Shown here: positions 1 to 9,395 of the stretch, piece by piece
Layout of the letters: every line of letters starts with the position of its first letter
How positions within the stretch are numbered: position 1 is the first letter of the stretch
Source of the DNA: Bacillota bacterium
GTDB taxonomy: Bacteria; Bacillota; Clostridia; Peptostreptococcales; Anaerovoracaceae
DNA length: 32,144 nt
Direction: 5' to 3'
NCBI GenBank assembly: GCA_030530285.1
Contig: JAUMVD010000022.1
Coordinates: forward strand, 1-32,144
Notes under the pieces: model-generated
The model's database searches: none
The model's input: only the letters and a program-made list of their open reading frames with translations
What the model was told of the DNA's origin: nothing
Made by a program: the position numbers and the translations under genes

Positions 1-55
1 CAAAGTATCTCTCATTTTTTATCTATTTCTGTAACATATGTCCTATCACATTACA
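1..55. mobile_element. Possible end of an inserted element interrupting rnr
   Basis: On the minus strand the RNase R reading frame matches its family up to position 56 and then enters AT-rich sequence that fits RNase R in none of the three frames. The foreign part begins TGTAATGTGATAGGACAT, so it starts with TG as the ends of many insertion sequences do. Inverted 8-mers TTCTGTAA and TTACAGAA lie at 27-34 and 51-58. No transposase is in view. The foreign stretch is 55 bases, a common assembler k-mer length, which would be expected if a contig stops in a repeated insertion sequence. The family is not recognised. Confidence 0.3.
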
Positions 56-712
56 GAAGATGGTTTCCTTTCTGAGGTCACGTCTTTTTCTGATTTCGGC
101 ATCCTCCAGCATGCCGTGCCTTCCCACATGTTCGGCCTTGATATCCCGGGCTTCGGCTCTGGCCTTTGCAGGAAAACCTTCTTTCATCCCATAGCTTCTG
201 GCTATGAGTTTGATGTCGCCTCCGGGTTCACCTGCCTTGCTGATGATTTCCGTTATCTTGCCTTCCGCTCTTCTGTAGCGGTCCGGATACTGTGTGAGTT
301 TGACAACGACTTTATCTCCATCTATGGCGCCGTGATCCGCTCCGGCATTGATGTATATCTCTTCCTTGAGTTCTTTTATGGCCGGTATCACAAAACTCAT
401 GCCGTTATGGCTTTTGCCTACGCGCCTGAACGTTCCCGGAACCTCCTTGAGTTTTCTCTTTTTGACCGCAATGATCCTGCCCTCCGGACGGGCAGGTCTG
501 TAGCCCTCGCCTGTCCTTATCCCTGAAGTTCCTCTCCATGAAGCTGCCGGAAGCAATTCAACCACAACGGTATCTCCATCCATGGCGCTGCCCATATATT
601 TGGATCCGATATAGATGTCTTTGCTGTTTTCATCCCACGCCACAAAGCCAAAGCCCTTTCTGTGCTTTGACAATACGCCGGTTATGGTTTTCTTTCGTTC
701 CAGTTTCTTCAT
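23..712 (-). CDS. rnr: Ribonuclease R, N-terminal fragment (truncated)
   Basis: RNase R is a processive 3'-5' exoribonuclease of the RNB family that degrades structured RNA and works with tmRNA. The fragment carries the N-terminal cold-shock/OB-fold regions (ITGVLSKHRKGFGFVAWDE near the start, then a second one) and reaches the conserved RRDLR segment just before the catalytic domain. There, after the Phe codon at 56-58, the family's TIDGxDAKDxDDA catalytic motif should begin, but the frame ends 11 codons later at a TAG. All catalytic aspartates are therefore missing. I chose the ATG at 710-712, which has a GGAAG just upstream; a longer frame to 820 would run through the hppA terminator. Position after secG and hppA fits the secG-rnr-smpB order of Firmicutes. 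The gene is either disrupted by an insertion or cut by an assembly break. Confidence 0.8.
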   Translation of the reverse strand: MKKLERKKTITGVLSKHRKGFGFVAWDENSKDIYIGSKYMGSAMDGDTVVVELLPAASWRGTSGIRTGEGYRPARPEGRIIAVKKRKLKEVPGTFRRVGKSHNGMSFVIPAIKELKEEIYINAGADHGAIDGDKVVVKLTQYPDRYRRAEGKITEIISKAGEPGGDIKLIARSYGMKEGFPAKARAEARDIKAEHVGRHGMLEDAEIRKRRDLRKETIFCNVIGHMLQK

Positions 713-787
713 ATTTCTTCCGTCGCGCCAGCTGTGCAATCCTTGCGTGTGATCTACGCGCCGTATCATAGATACGGGCAGATCATC

Positions 788-820
788 AAAAAAAGTGTGC
801 CAGAGAGGTCTCTGGCACAC
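788..820 (-). terminator. Rho-independent terminator of hppA
   Basis: On the minus strand, 16 bases after the hppA stop, GTGTGCCAGAGA pairs with TCTCTGGCACAC in a near-perfect stem (795-820) that is followed by a run of seven T (788-794). It separates hppA from rnr, so rnr needs read-through or its own promoter. Confidence 0.9.
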
Positions 821-836
821 GTAAAGTTTATTGTTA

Positions 837-2876
837 TTAGCCGATCAATCCGCCGATTGCTACGAACAGTGGAGCAAATACTACTGATACGATAGTCATC
901 AGCTTGATAAGGATGTTGATCGATGGACCGGATGTATCCTTGAACGGGTCACCTACTGTATCACCAACAACTGTTGCCTTGTGAGTATCCGAACCCTTGC
1001 CGCCATAAGCGCCGCCTTCAACATACTTCTTAGCGTTGTCCCATGCGCCGCCGGCATTGGCCATCATCAGAGCCAGGAGTACGCCTGCAGCCAGTGCTCC
1101 GGCCAGCATTCCGCCCAGAGCTTCAGGTCCGAGAATGATTCCTACAGCCAGAGGAGCGATGATTGCCATGAGACCAGGCACGATCATTTCCTTCAGGGCT
1201 GCCTGAGTTGAAATGTCAACGCAGTGAGCATAGTCAGGCTTGGATGTTCCAGCCAGGATACCCTCGTCTGATCTGAACTGTCTTCTTACTTCCTCGATCA
1301 TCTGGTTTGCTGCTCTGCCGACAGAGTTCATGGTGAACGCTGAGAACATGAATGGGAGCATAGCTCCGATGAACAGACCGATGATTACGATCGGATTGAG
1401 CAGTGAGATCATTGACAGCTGTGTTACTGCTGAATAGGAAGCGAACAGAGCCAGTGCTGTCAGAGCAGCGGATCCGATAGCGAATCCCTTACCGATAGCA
1501 GCTGTCGTGTTGCCGACAGCGTCCAGCTTATCAGTGATGTTTCTTACGCCTTCAGGAAGCTCTGCCATCTCAGCGATACCGCCTGCATTGTCAGATACAG
1601 GGCCATAAGCGTCAACTGCTACTGTCATGCCTGTGGTTGAAAGCATACCTACCGCTGAAAGAGCGATTCCGTACATTCCCATGCCGGCTCCGACTGTCTC
1701 GGTAGCGAAGTAAGCGATGAAGATACCTACGGAGATGCAGATGATCGGCCATACTGTTGACATCATGCCAACGCCGAGACCTGAAATAATTGTTGTCGCT
1801 GAACCTGTCTGTGACTGTTCCGCAATTTTCTTAACTGATTTGTAATCTTCTGAAGTGTAGATCTCTGTGATCTTACCAATGGCAACACCTACTACCAGAC
1901 CTGAGATGATAGCCAGCGCGAACGCATAGCTTCCCAGCATAGCCTTGGAGAGGATGATGGATACGATTACCACGATACCACTGGCGATATATGTTCCCGC
2001 ATTCAGAGCGTTAGCAGGGTTTGAACCTTCCTTGCCTCTAACCATCAGGATACCGATAACAGATGCTATGATACCAACTGCTGCCATAATCAGAGGGAAG
2101 ATTGCTGCAGAAGCTTCGTCAAAGAGTCCGCCGGATGCGCCTGCAGCTACTGCCGCGAGAGTGATAGCTGAAATGATGGATCCGCAGTATGACTCATAGA
2201 GGTCAGATCCCATACCTGCAACGTCACCTACGTTGTCGCCTACGTTGTCAGCGATTACTGCAGGGTTACGAGGGTCATCCTCAGGGATACCGGCTTCAAC
2301 TTTACCTACCAGGTCAGCGCCGACGTCAGCAGCCTTGGTATAGATACCGCCGCCAACACGTCCGAACAGAGCCATGGATGAAGCACCGAATCCGAATCCT
2401 GTTACACACTGAACTACCGTTGCCAGATCCAGACAAACAACGATCATTCCCAGACCGAAGAGTCCCAGACCTGCTACAGCCAGACCCATAACTGCGCCTG
2501 ATCTGAAGGCAACCTTTAGAGCGCTTACCATGCCGCCTTCCTTAGCAGCGTTGGCAGTTCTGACATTGCCCCATGTAGCAACGTTCATTCCGAAGAATCC
2601 AGCAAGTACTGAGAGTACAGCGCCGCAAATATACAGTATCGCTGTCGTTATGCTCTGAAGTCCGAACCCGATCAGCAGAGCCAGGACGATGATAACGATC
2701 GCCATGATCTTATACTCTCTCTTCAGGAAAGCGAACGCACCTTCTCTGATGAAGCTGGAGATTTCCTTCATCCTGTCAGTACCCTGTTCTCTGTTCTTGA
2801 TCCACATAGCCAGTACTACTGCTACGACCAATCCTACGATCGCTGCGCAAACAGCAATCACAGCTAAACCTTTCAT
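837..2876 (-). CDS. hppA: Membrane-bound ion-pumping pyrophosphatase (K+-dependent type, probably Na+)
   Basis: Hydrolyses pyrophosphate and uses the energy to pump Na+ or H+ out of the cytoplasm. The protein is about 679 residues, nearly all hydrophobic helices, as expected for the 16-helix M-PPase family. It has the pyrophosphate-binding signature [19 protein letters not shown] and the C-terminal DNAKKYVE and [15 protein letters not shown] segments. [10 protein letters not shown] has Ala where K+-independent enzymes have Lys, so it should need K+. [10 protein letters not shown] places the gate glutamate as in Na+-transporting enzymes, which points to a Na+ pump, although some family members with this Glu move H+ or both. 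The start at 2876 follows a perfect AGGAGGT. The gene sits between secG and rnr and ends at a strong terminator. Confidence 0.95.
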   Translation of the reverse strand: MKGLAVIAVCAAIVGLVVAVVLAMWIKNREQGTDRMKEISSFIREGAFAFLKREYKIMAIVIIVLALLIGFGLQSITTAILYICGAVLSVLAGFFGMNVATWGNVRTANAAKEGGMVSALKVAFRSGAVMGLAVAGLGLFGLGMIVVCLDLATVVQCVTGFGFGASSMALFGRVGGGIYTKAADVGADLVGKVEAGIPEDDPRNPAVIADNVGDNVGDVAGMGSDLYESYCGSIISAITLAAVAAGASGGLFDEASAAIFPLIMAAVGIIASVIGILMVRGKEGSNPANALNAGTYIASGIVVIVSIILSKAMLGSYAFALAIISGLVVGVAIGKITEIYTSEDYKSVKKIAEQSQTGSATTIISGLGVGMMSTVWPIICISVGIFIAYFATETVGAGMGMYGIALSAVGMLSTTGMTVAVDAYGPVSDNAGGIAEMAELPEGVRNITDKLDAVGNTTAAIGKGFAIGSAALTALALFASYSAVTQLSMISLLNPIVIIGLFIGAMLPFMFSAFTMNSVGRAANQMIEEVRRQFRSDEGILAGTSKPDYAHCVDISTQAALKEMIVPGLMAIIAPLAVGIILGPEALGGMLAGALAAGVLLALMMANAGGAWDNAKKYVEGGAYGGKGSDTHKATVVGDTVGDPFKDTSGPSINILIKLMTIVSVVFAPLFVAIGGLIG

Positions 2877-2910
2877 TGTGATGATACCTCCTTCTCGCAT
2901 CAAACATGAT

Positions 2911-2935
2911 AAGAGGCGCCGAACCGACACCTCTT
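2911..2935 (-). other. Hairpin in the hppA leader
   Basis: AAGAGG at one side and CCTCTT at the other flank a loop region, with further weak pairs inside, about 35-60 bases upstream of the hppA start and ahead of its ribosome binding site. No T-run follows, so it looks like an mRNA 5' stem or a weak pause rather than a terminator. Confidence 0.3.
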
Positions 2936-3022
2936 AGCGATTGTTCAATACGAAAACACTAAATTAATAACATAAACTGAATATCAAAACCAGTCTGATA
3001 TTATCGCGTCCGTGCCGGATAG

Positions 3023-3253
3023 TTATTCGATTGCAACCAGTACAAGTGAAATCACTATAAACAGAACCGCAGTAACTGTTGATATCTTACTGAGAAGAGC
3101 GTCATATCCTGAACTTCTCTTCTTACCAAACAGCTGCTCGGCTCCGCCGCCAATGGAACCTGATAAACCAGCACTGTTACTTGACTGTAACAAAATACTC
3201 GCTGTGAGTACAATACTAGCAATTAAAAGTATGATTTTAAGAGCTAAAGTCAT
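3023..3253 (-). CDS. secG: Protein translocase subunit SecG
   Basis: SecG is the small third subunit of the SecYEG channel in the cytoplasmic membrane. The 76-residue protein has two hydrophobic helices (about residues 4-22 and 55-74) around the family's Gly/Ser-rich loop with GLSGSIGGGAEQLFGKK. This is the normal length and layout. The start follows AAGGAGGT at good distance. It lies 120 bases downstream of eno, where no clear terminator is visible. A TTGATT box 17 bases ahead of TAAACT in that gap could be a weak promoter of its own. Confidence 0.95.
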   Translation of the reverse strand: MTLALKIILLIASIVLTASILLQSSNSAGLSGSIGGGAEQLFGKKRSSGYDALLSKISTVTAVLFIVISLVLVAIE

Positions 3254-3373
3254 TGAATCGACCTCCTTATGTGTTTAACTCAGTTAGTTTATCATAGTAA
3301 AAGGAACAAATCAACAGCCTTAAGCCCTTAAAATCCTTTATTTTTCAATATTTTTGCTTCTTAATTTGCTGAA

Positions 3374-4690
<1,317 letters not shown>

Positions 4691-4699
4691 CTATATTCA

Positions 4700-5446
4700 T
4701 CAAAAATCAATTATATTCATGAAATCTGCAGGCTTCAGGCTGGCTCCACCCACAAGCGCTCCATCTATTTCATCCTGATTCATGATATCAGTCGCGTTGG
4801 CAGGCTTCACGCTGCCGCCGTACTGAATGATAACTTCATCCGCCACATCTTCACCAAACATGTCGATGAGCGTCTTTCTGATAAATGAACACATCTCCTC
4901 AGCCTGCTCCGGTGTGGCGGTCCTGCCGGTGCCGATGGCCCATATCGGTTCATAAGCGATCACGATCTTCTTGATATCCTCAGGATCGATTCCCTCAAGT
5001 CCGCCTTCCAGCTGACCCTTGACGAAGTCGAACAGGACTCCCGAATCTCTCTGCTCCAGGCTCTCCCCGACGCACATGATCGGTCTGATGGGTCCTTCCA
5101 GAAGCTTCTTGAGCTTGAGGTTGACGGTCTCGTCAGTCTCCGCGAAATACTGTCTCCTCTCGGAATGCCCCACGATGCAGTAGTCCACGCCGATCTCTTC
5201 CAGCATGTTCACGGAAACCTCTCCGGTGTACGCTCCCTCATCAGCGAAGTGCACATTTTGCGCTCCCACGCCGATTCCGGTGCCTTGGAATGCTTCGACC
5301 AAAAGCTCCAGATCCGTGAACGGCGCGCATATGGCTGTCTTCACATCGGTGCCCTGGTACAGCCCCGCGAATTCTTCTGCAAAGGCTTTTGCCTCGGCCT
5401 TTGTCTTGAACATTTTCCAGTTTCCGGCTATGAATGGTATTCTCAT
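4700..5446 (-). CDS. tpiA: Triosephosphate isomerase
   Basis: Interconverts dihydroxyacetone phosphate and glyceraldehyde 3-phosphate; cytoplasmic TIM barrel. The 248-residue length is typical. GNWKMF near residue 8 supplies the Asn and Lys of the active site, GHSERR carries the electrophilic His, AYEPIWAIGTG carries the catalytic Glu and the flexible loop, and GGSVKPAN and GALVGGASL form the phosphate-binding end. GGGAGG precedes the ATG. Only 14 bases separate it from pgk, so the two are co-transcribed. Confidence 0.97.
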   Translation of the reverse strand: MRIPFIAGNWKMFKTKAEAKAFAEEFAGLYQGTDVKTAICAPFTDLELLVEAFQGTGIGVGAQNVHFADEGAYTGEVSVNMLEEIGVDYCIVGHSERRQYFAETDETVNLKLKKLLEGPIRPIMCVGESLEQRDSGVLFDFVKGQLEGGLEGIDPEDIKKIVIAYEPIWAIGTGRTATPEQAEEMCSFIRKTLIDMFGEDVADEVIIQYGGSVKPANATDIMNQDEIDGALVGGASLKPADFMNIIDF

Positions 5447-5460
5447 TTCTGCCTCCCGAT

Positions 5461-6645
5461 CTATTTCTCTTCGATGCAGGCGATGCCAGGAAGTACCTTG
5501 CCTTCCAGGAATTCCATGGAAGCGCCGCCGCCTGTGGAAACGTGTGTCATCTTATCCTTGAGTCCGAACTGTTCTACTGCGGCAGCTGAATCTCCTCCGC
5601 CGATTACGGTTACGGCATCGCTATCAGCCAGAGCCTGGGCAACAGCCTTTGTTCCTTCTGCGAAGTTCGGCATTTCAAATACGCCCATTGGACCGTTCCA
5701 TACGATCGTCTTCGCTTCCGCGATGGCCTTTGCATAGAGTTCTACTGTCTTCGGTCCGATATCCATGCCCATCATGTCGGCCGGCATCTTGTCCGCATCG
5801 AACACTGCCTTCTCACTGTCATTGTCGAATTCCTTCGCGCAGACGGTATCTACCGGAAGCAGGATTTTAACGCCCGCCGCTTCAGCCTTTGCCAGAAGCT
5901 CCTTCGCCAGATCGATGCTGTCCGCGTCCAGAATGGATTTACCGATCTCATATCCCATGGACTTGAAGAAGGTATACGTCATGCCGCCGCCGATGATGAT
6001 GCTGTCGACCTTTTTCATGAGGTTTTCGATGACAGGGATCTTGTCCCCGACTTTAGCTCCGCCCATGATGGCAACGAACGGTCTTTCCGGTGATTCTACC
6101 GCATCTCCCAGGAATTTCACTTCCTTCTCAATGAGGAAGCCTGATACGGTCGGCAGGTATCTGGCGATGCCGGCGGTGGAGCTGTGGTCTCTGTGCGCCG
6201 TTCCAAAGGCGTCGTTGACAAAGAGCTCGCCCAGAGATGCCAGTTCTCCGGTAAACGGTTCTTCGCTCTTCGTTTCCTCTACTCTGTATCTGGTGTTCTC
6301 CAGGAGCATCACTTCTCCCGGTTTCAGAGCTGCTGCAACTTCTCTTATATGATCGCACACTACTGTAGGGCATGAACTGAACTTGACTTCCTGTCCCAGA
6401 AGCTCTTCCAGTCTCTTGGCTACGGGTGCCAGACTGAGTTCCGGTTTAGGTTCGCCCTTAGGCTTGCCCATGTGTGACATCAGAATGACACATGCGTTGT
6501 TTTCGATTAAGTATTTGATGGTAGGCAATGCGGATACGATCCTGAAATCGTCAGTGATAGCGCCGTCCTTCATAGGAACGTTGAAATCGCATCTGACCAG
6601 GACTTTTTTACCGGCAACATCTACGTCTCTGACTGTCTTTTTCAT
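5461..6645 (-). CDS. pgk: Phosphoglycerate kinase
   Basis: Transfers the acyl phosphate of 1,3-bisphosphoglycerate to ADP, one of the two ATP-forming steps of glycolysis. The 394-residue protein opens with [11 protein letters not shown], the family signature, and shows the substrate-binding [10 protein letters not shown], the hinge region [27 protein letters not shown] and the nucleotide-end [15 protein letters not shown] followed by [20 protein letters not shown] precedes the start. It is separated from gap by 93 bases that contain a strong stem without a T-run, a likely mRNA processing or stability element that would set gap and pgk levels apart. Confidence 0.97.
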   Translation of the reverse strand: MKKTVRDVDVAGKKVLVRCDFNVPMKDGAITDDFRIVSALPTIKYLIENNACVILMSHMGKPKGEPKPELSLAPVAKRLEELLGQEVKFSSCPTVVCDHIREVAAALKPGEVMLLENTRYRVEETKSEEPFTGELASLGELFVNDAFGTAHRDHSSTAGIARYLPTVSGFLIEKEVKFLGDAVESPERPFVAIMGGAKVGDKIPVIENLMKKVDSIIIGGGMTYTFFKSMGYEIGKSILDADSIDLAKELLAKAEAAGVKILLPVDTVCAKEFDNDSEKAVFDADKMPADMMGMDIGPKTVELYAKAIAEAKTIVWNGPMGVFEMPNFAEGTKAVAQALADSDAVTVIGGGDSAAAVEQFGLKDKMTHVSTGGGASMEFLEGKVLPGIACIEEK

Positions 6646-6682
6646 TTTTTTGGATCCTTTCTGAATGGCATAATTGAATGAG

Positions 6683-6712
6683 TGCCTCCCGGAAATAAAG
6701 CACCGGGAGGCA
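6683..6712 (-). other. Perfect 10-bp stem-loop between gap and pgk
   Basis: TGCCTCCCGG and CCGGGAGGCA form a perfect GC-rich stem around a 10-base loop. On the minus strand it is followed by ACTCATTC, with no T-run, so it should not terminate efficiently. In B. subtilis the gap region transcript is cleaved so that gap mRNA outlives its neighbours. This stem is well placed to protect the 3' end of gap mRNA or to act as a partial terminator. Confidence 0.6.
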
Positions 6713-6738
6713 GAACTATTCTCACGAAATCCGATCGT

Positions 6739-7752
6739 TTATTTATGATCTACACTGTACATATGCTTGATAAGCTCCAGAACCTTTGTCGCATAACCAT
6801 ATTCATTGTCATAGTAAGCGATCAGCTTGAAGAACTTATCGTTAAGAGCGATACCCATCGTTGAGTCGAATATCGAAGTGTTGGTGTCGCCGACGAAGTC
6901 GATGGTTACGCACTTGTCTTCGACATATTCCAGGATACCCTTGAGTTCGCCTTCTGAAGCCTTCTTGACTGCGGCGTTGATCTCTTCAAGTGTAGTCGGT
7001 GTCTTGAGCATGACGTTCAGGTCTACTACTGATACATCGTTGGTAGGTACTCTGTAAGCGAAGCCAGTCATCTTGCCCTTCAGTGAAGGGATAACCTTGG
7101 CAACGGCCTTTGCAGCTCCTGTAGTCGTCGGGATGATGCTGTTAAATGCCGATCTGCCGATACGCCAGTCTTTCATGTTCCTCTTGTCGACGGTTACCTG
7201 CTTGGATGTTGCCGCGTGAATCGTAGCCATCAGACCCTGTTCGATACCGAAGTTGTCTTCCAGTACCTTGCACAGAGGCGCCAGACAGTTCGTCGTGCAG
7301 GAAGCGTTGGATACGACGTTCATGTCAGGAGTATATTTGTCGAGGTTTACGCCTACTACGAATGTAGGGGAATCATCCTTTGCCGGCGCTGTGATAATGA
7401 CTTTCTTTGCTCCTGCGTCCAGGTGATCCTGTGCCTTCTCGGCCGTATTATACGCGCCGGTACCCTCTACGATGTACTCTGCTCCGCACTCACCCCAAGG
7501 AATCTTTGTCGCATCGCTTTCACTGTATACGGGAACCTTCTTTCCATCGATGATCAGGCCATTTTCATATGTGCCCAGTTCCTTTGGAAAACGTCCGAAT
7601 ACTGAGTCGTATTTGAGCATGTAAACCAGGTAATCCAGGTCCGCATTACGATAGTTTATTCCCGCGATCTCGATTTCCGGCATATCCATCGCCGAACGAA
7701 TCGCTAAACGTGAAATACGACCAAATCCACTGATTCCGATTTTGATTGCCAT
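6739..7752 (-). CDS. gap: Glyceraldehyde-3-phosphate dehydrogenase (divergent cofactor pocket)
   Basis: Oxidises and phosphorylates glyceraldehyde 3-phosphate to 1,3-bisphosphoglycerate. The catalytic [13 protein letters not shown] with the active Cys and the downstream [12 protein letters not shown] segment are clear, and length (337 residues) is normal. I take the ATG at 7750-7752, eight bases after AGGAGG, over a TTG six bases upstream. The Rossmann start is unusual: [10 protein letters not shown] replaces the usual GINGFGRIGR. In INYRNADLD a Tyr-Arg stands where NAD-specific enzymes have the Asp that binds the adenosine ribose. This suggests relaxed or changed NAD/NADP preference. It is the first glycolytic gene of the operon, 91 bases after rpoN. 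Confidence 0.95.
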   Translation of the reverse strand: MAIKIGISGFGRISRLAIRSAMDMPEIEIAGINYRNADLDYLVYMLKYDSVFGRFPKELGTYENGLIIDGKKVPVYSESDATKIPWGECGAEYIVEGTGAYNTAEKAQDHLDAGAKKVIITAPAKDDSPTFVVGVNLDKYTPDMNVVSNASCTTNCLAPLCKVLEDNFGIEQGLMATIHAATSKQVTVDKRNMKDWRIGRSAFNSIIPTTTGAAKAVAKVIPSLKGKMTGFAYRVPTNDVSVVDLNVMLKTPTTLEEINAAVKKASEGELKGILEYVEDKCVTIDFVGDTNTSIFDSTMGIALNDKFFKLIAYYDNEYGYATKVLELIKHMYSVDHK

Positions 7753-7843
7753 TTTCAATTCCTCCTATAGCATATGTTTTGTTTGATTTAATTGAATCTA
7801 TATCCACCTCTTCTTGAGGCTGATAACTGTTTATCTCCCCGTC

Positions 7844-9271
7844 TCAATACCTCTTTCTCTTTGACGAGGACAATATGCCCATCTCATCCCTGTACTTGGC
7901 CACCGTTCTTCTGGATATCATGATGCCCTCGTCCGCAAACATATCCACCATCTTCTGATCGCTGTACGGTTTCTTCGGATCCTCTTTCTCTATGATCTCC
8001 CGGATGAATTCCTTGATGCTGTTGGATGAGATCCCGTCGCCTTTGCTGTCCGATACCCCCGCAGAGAAGAAATACTTGATCTCATACACGCCTCTCGGGC
8101 ACTGCAGATACTTGCCGTTGATGGATCTGGATACAGTTGACTCGTGGATCCCGACTTCCTCGGCGATATCCTTTAGCGTCAGGGTCTTCAGGTGTTTGCT
8201 GCCCTTATCGAAGAACTCCTTCTGGTATTTGACGACTGCCGTCACTACATTATATATGGTCTGTTTTCTCTGCTCGATGCTCCTGATCAGCCATGTGGCC
8301 GCATTGACTCTTTCAGACAGGTAATCGGCCAGATTCTTATCTGTATCCGCCATGTGCAGGAGCTTCCTGTAGTACGGGCTGACGTTCAGCTTCGGAACGC
8401 TGTTTTCGTTCATGGTCACGACATATTCATCGTCCACTCTCTCAACGATGACGTCCGGGATGATGTACTTGGTCGTAACTTCAGAGGCAAACTGCCTGCC
8501 CGGTTTCGGCTCAAGCGTTTTGATGACATCCGCCATGTCCTGCACCGCCTGCACGGTCATGCCCATATCCTTGGCAACGGCTCCCAGCCTGTTATTTGCC
8601 AGGTCCTCCAGATGATATTCAATGAGCTGCGTCATTTCATCTGTCAGCTCGTCTCTGTTTCGAAGCTGGATCTCCAGACACTCCTGTATGTTGCTGGCGC
8701 CGACGCCTGCCGGATCAAATCCCTGTATGATATCCAGGGCTTCTCTGACCTTGTCCTCAGGCACATGGGTCGCGGCGGAAATTTCCTCTACCGTCGACGT
8801 CATATATCCATTCTCATCCAAAGACTCGATGATATACTTGCCGACGTGTCTGCAGCCTTTGTTCTTGGCTGCGAACTGAAACTGGAACATCAGATGCTCC
8901 GGGAGAGTGACATCATTTGTCACGAATTTCTCGTACTCATTGGCTCTGTTTTCGCCATCACCGCCGCTCCAGCTTCCGTAGTTTTCGTCCCCGTAGTTGC
9001 TGTTGCGGATGTACTCCTTCCAGTCCAGGATTTCATCCTGTCTCCGCTCTCCCTCGGCCTTTGGTTCCGGGTCCTGCTCACGGCTGTTCTGGTCGTGCTC
9101 CGGCTGACTGTGTTCCAGCACCGGATTCACGAGAATCTGCTCCTGAACATAGGACTCAAGCTCCTGCGTATTGAACTGCAGGATCTGTATCGCCTGTATT
9201 AATTCAGGAGTCATCACGAGTTTCTGCGCTTGCTCGATTGTCAGATCATATCCCAGTCTAATGCCGTTCAT
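7844..9271 (-). CDS. rpoN: RNA polymerase sigma-54 factor
   Basis: Sigma-54 directs RNA polymerase to -24/-12 promoters and needs an AAA+ enhancer-binding activator. The 475-residue protein has the Gln/Leu-rich activator-interacting domain (about 1-55), an acidic linker (about 60-105), the core-binding domain (about 110-300), the helix-turn-helix region with EVGIHESTVSRSINGKY, and the RpoN box SRRTVAKYRDEMGI near the end. A GAGGT lies ahead of the ATG. It is the first gene before gap, the place held by the repressor gene cggR in many Firmicutes. It may be called sigL in this lineage. No sigma-54 activator gene is in the window. Confidence 0.95.
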   Translation of the reverse strand: MNGIRLGYDLTIEQAQKLVMTPELIQAIQILQFNTQELESYVQEQILVNPVLEHSQPEHDQNSREQDPEPKAEGERRQDEILDWKEYIRNSNYGDENYGSWSGGDGENRANEYEKFVTNDVTLPEHLMFQFQFAAKNKGCRHVGKYIIESLDENGYMTSTVEEISAATHVPEDKVREALDIIQGFDPAGVGASNIQECLEIQLRNRDELTDEMTQLIEYHLEDLANNRLGAVAKDMGMTVQAVQDMADVIKTLEPKPGRQFASEVTTKYIIPDVIVERVDDEYVVTMNENSVPKLNVSPYYRKLLHMADTDKNLADYLSERVNAATWLIRSIEQRKQTIYNVVTAVVKYQKEFFDKGSKHLKTLTLKDIAEEVGIHESTVSRSINGKYLQCPRGVYEIKYFFSAGVSDSKGDGISSNSIKEFIREIIEKEDPKKPYSDQKMVDMFADEGIMISRRTVAKYRDEMGILSSSKRKRY

Positions 9272-9292
9272 CTCGTACCTCGGATTACCAAC

Positions 9293-9317
9293 TTCTGTCC
9301 TATCATTTCTGTCCTAT
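9293..9317 (-). repeat. 11-bp direct repeat at the rpoN transcription start
   Basis: ATAGGACAGAA occurs twice with 3 bases between, a 14-base period (copies at 9293-9303 and 9307-9317). The pair lies directly downstream of the predicted -10 box of rpoN, where a bound repressor would block transcription. It could also act in the leader RNA. The core TGATAGGACA also occurs in the foreign sequence at the left edge of the window, probably by chance. Confidence 0.45.
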
Positions 9318-9318
9318 T

Positions 9319-9348
9319 ATTATATCACAAAAGCACTCCTTACACGAA
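9319..9348 (-). promoter_or_regulatory. Predicted promoter of rpoN and the glycolysis operon
   Basis: A perfect TATAAT (9319-9324) with an extended TG one base ahead. The best -35 candidate 18 bases upstream is TTCGTG (9343-9348), which is weak, as is usual with an extended -10. The start of transcription would fall near 9312, inside the direct repeats. Confidence 0.5.
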
Positions 9349-9374
9349 TGTTTCTCTGTGTAAAAAGTGCTTTT
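9329..9374 (-). terminator. Terminator after the 842-residue secreted protein
   Basis: AAAAGCACT and AGTGCTTTT close an outer stem (9329-9337 with 9366-9374), and TTACAC and GTGTAA an inner one. In the minus direction it ends with TTTT before the rpoN promoter, so it insulates the glycolysis operon. It is T-rich on both strands and could work in either direction. Confidence 0.6.
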
Positions 9375-9395
9375 TCAATTCCTCGCGAAGTTATC

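Noticed and set aside
713..820. Longer start for rnr at 820
   Set aside because: The extension would translate the hppA terminator stem and has no ribosome binding site; the ATG at 712 begins right before the cold-shock domain.
7753..7843. A promoter and terminator between rpoN and gap
   Set aside because: Only a tiny CCTC/GAGG stem and weak -35/-10 matches (TTCAAT with TATGCT) are visible, not enough to call either.
8192..9202. A 336-codon plus-strand frame opposite rpoN
   Set aside because: Its composition is what the reverse of rpoN would give, it has no family resemblance, and rpoN itself is certain.
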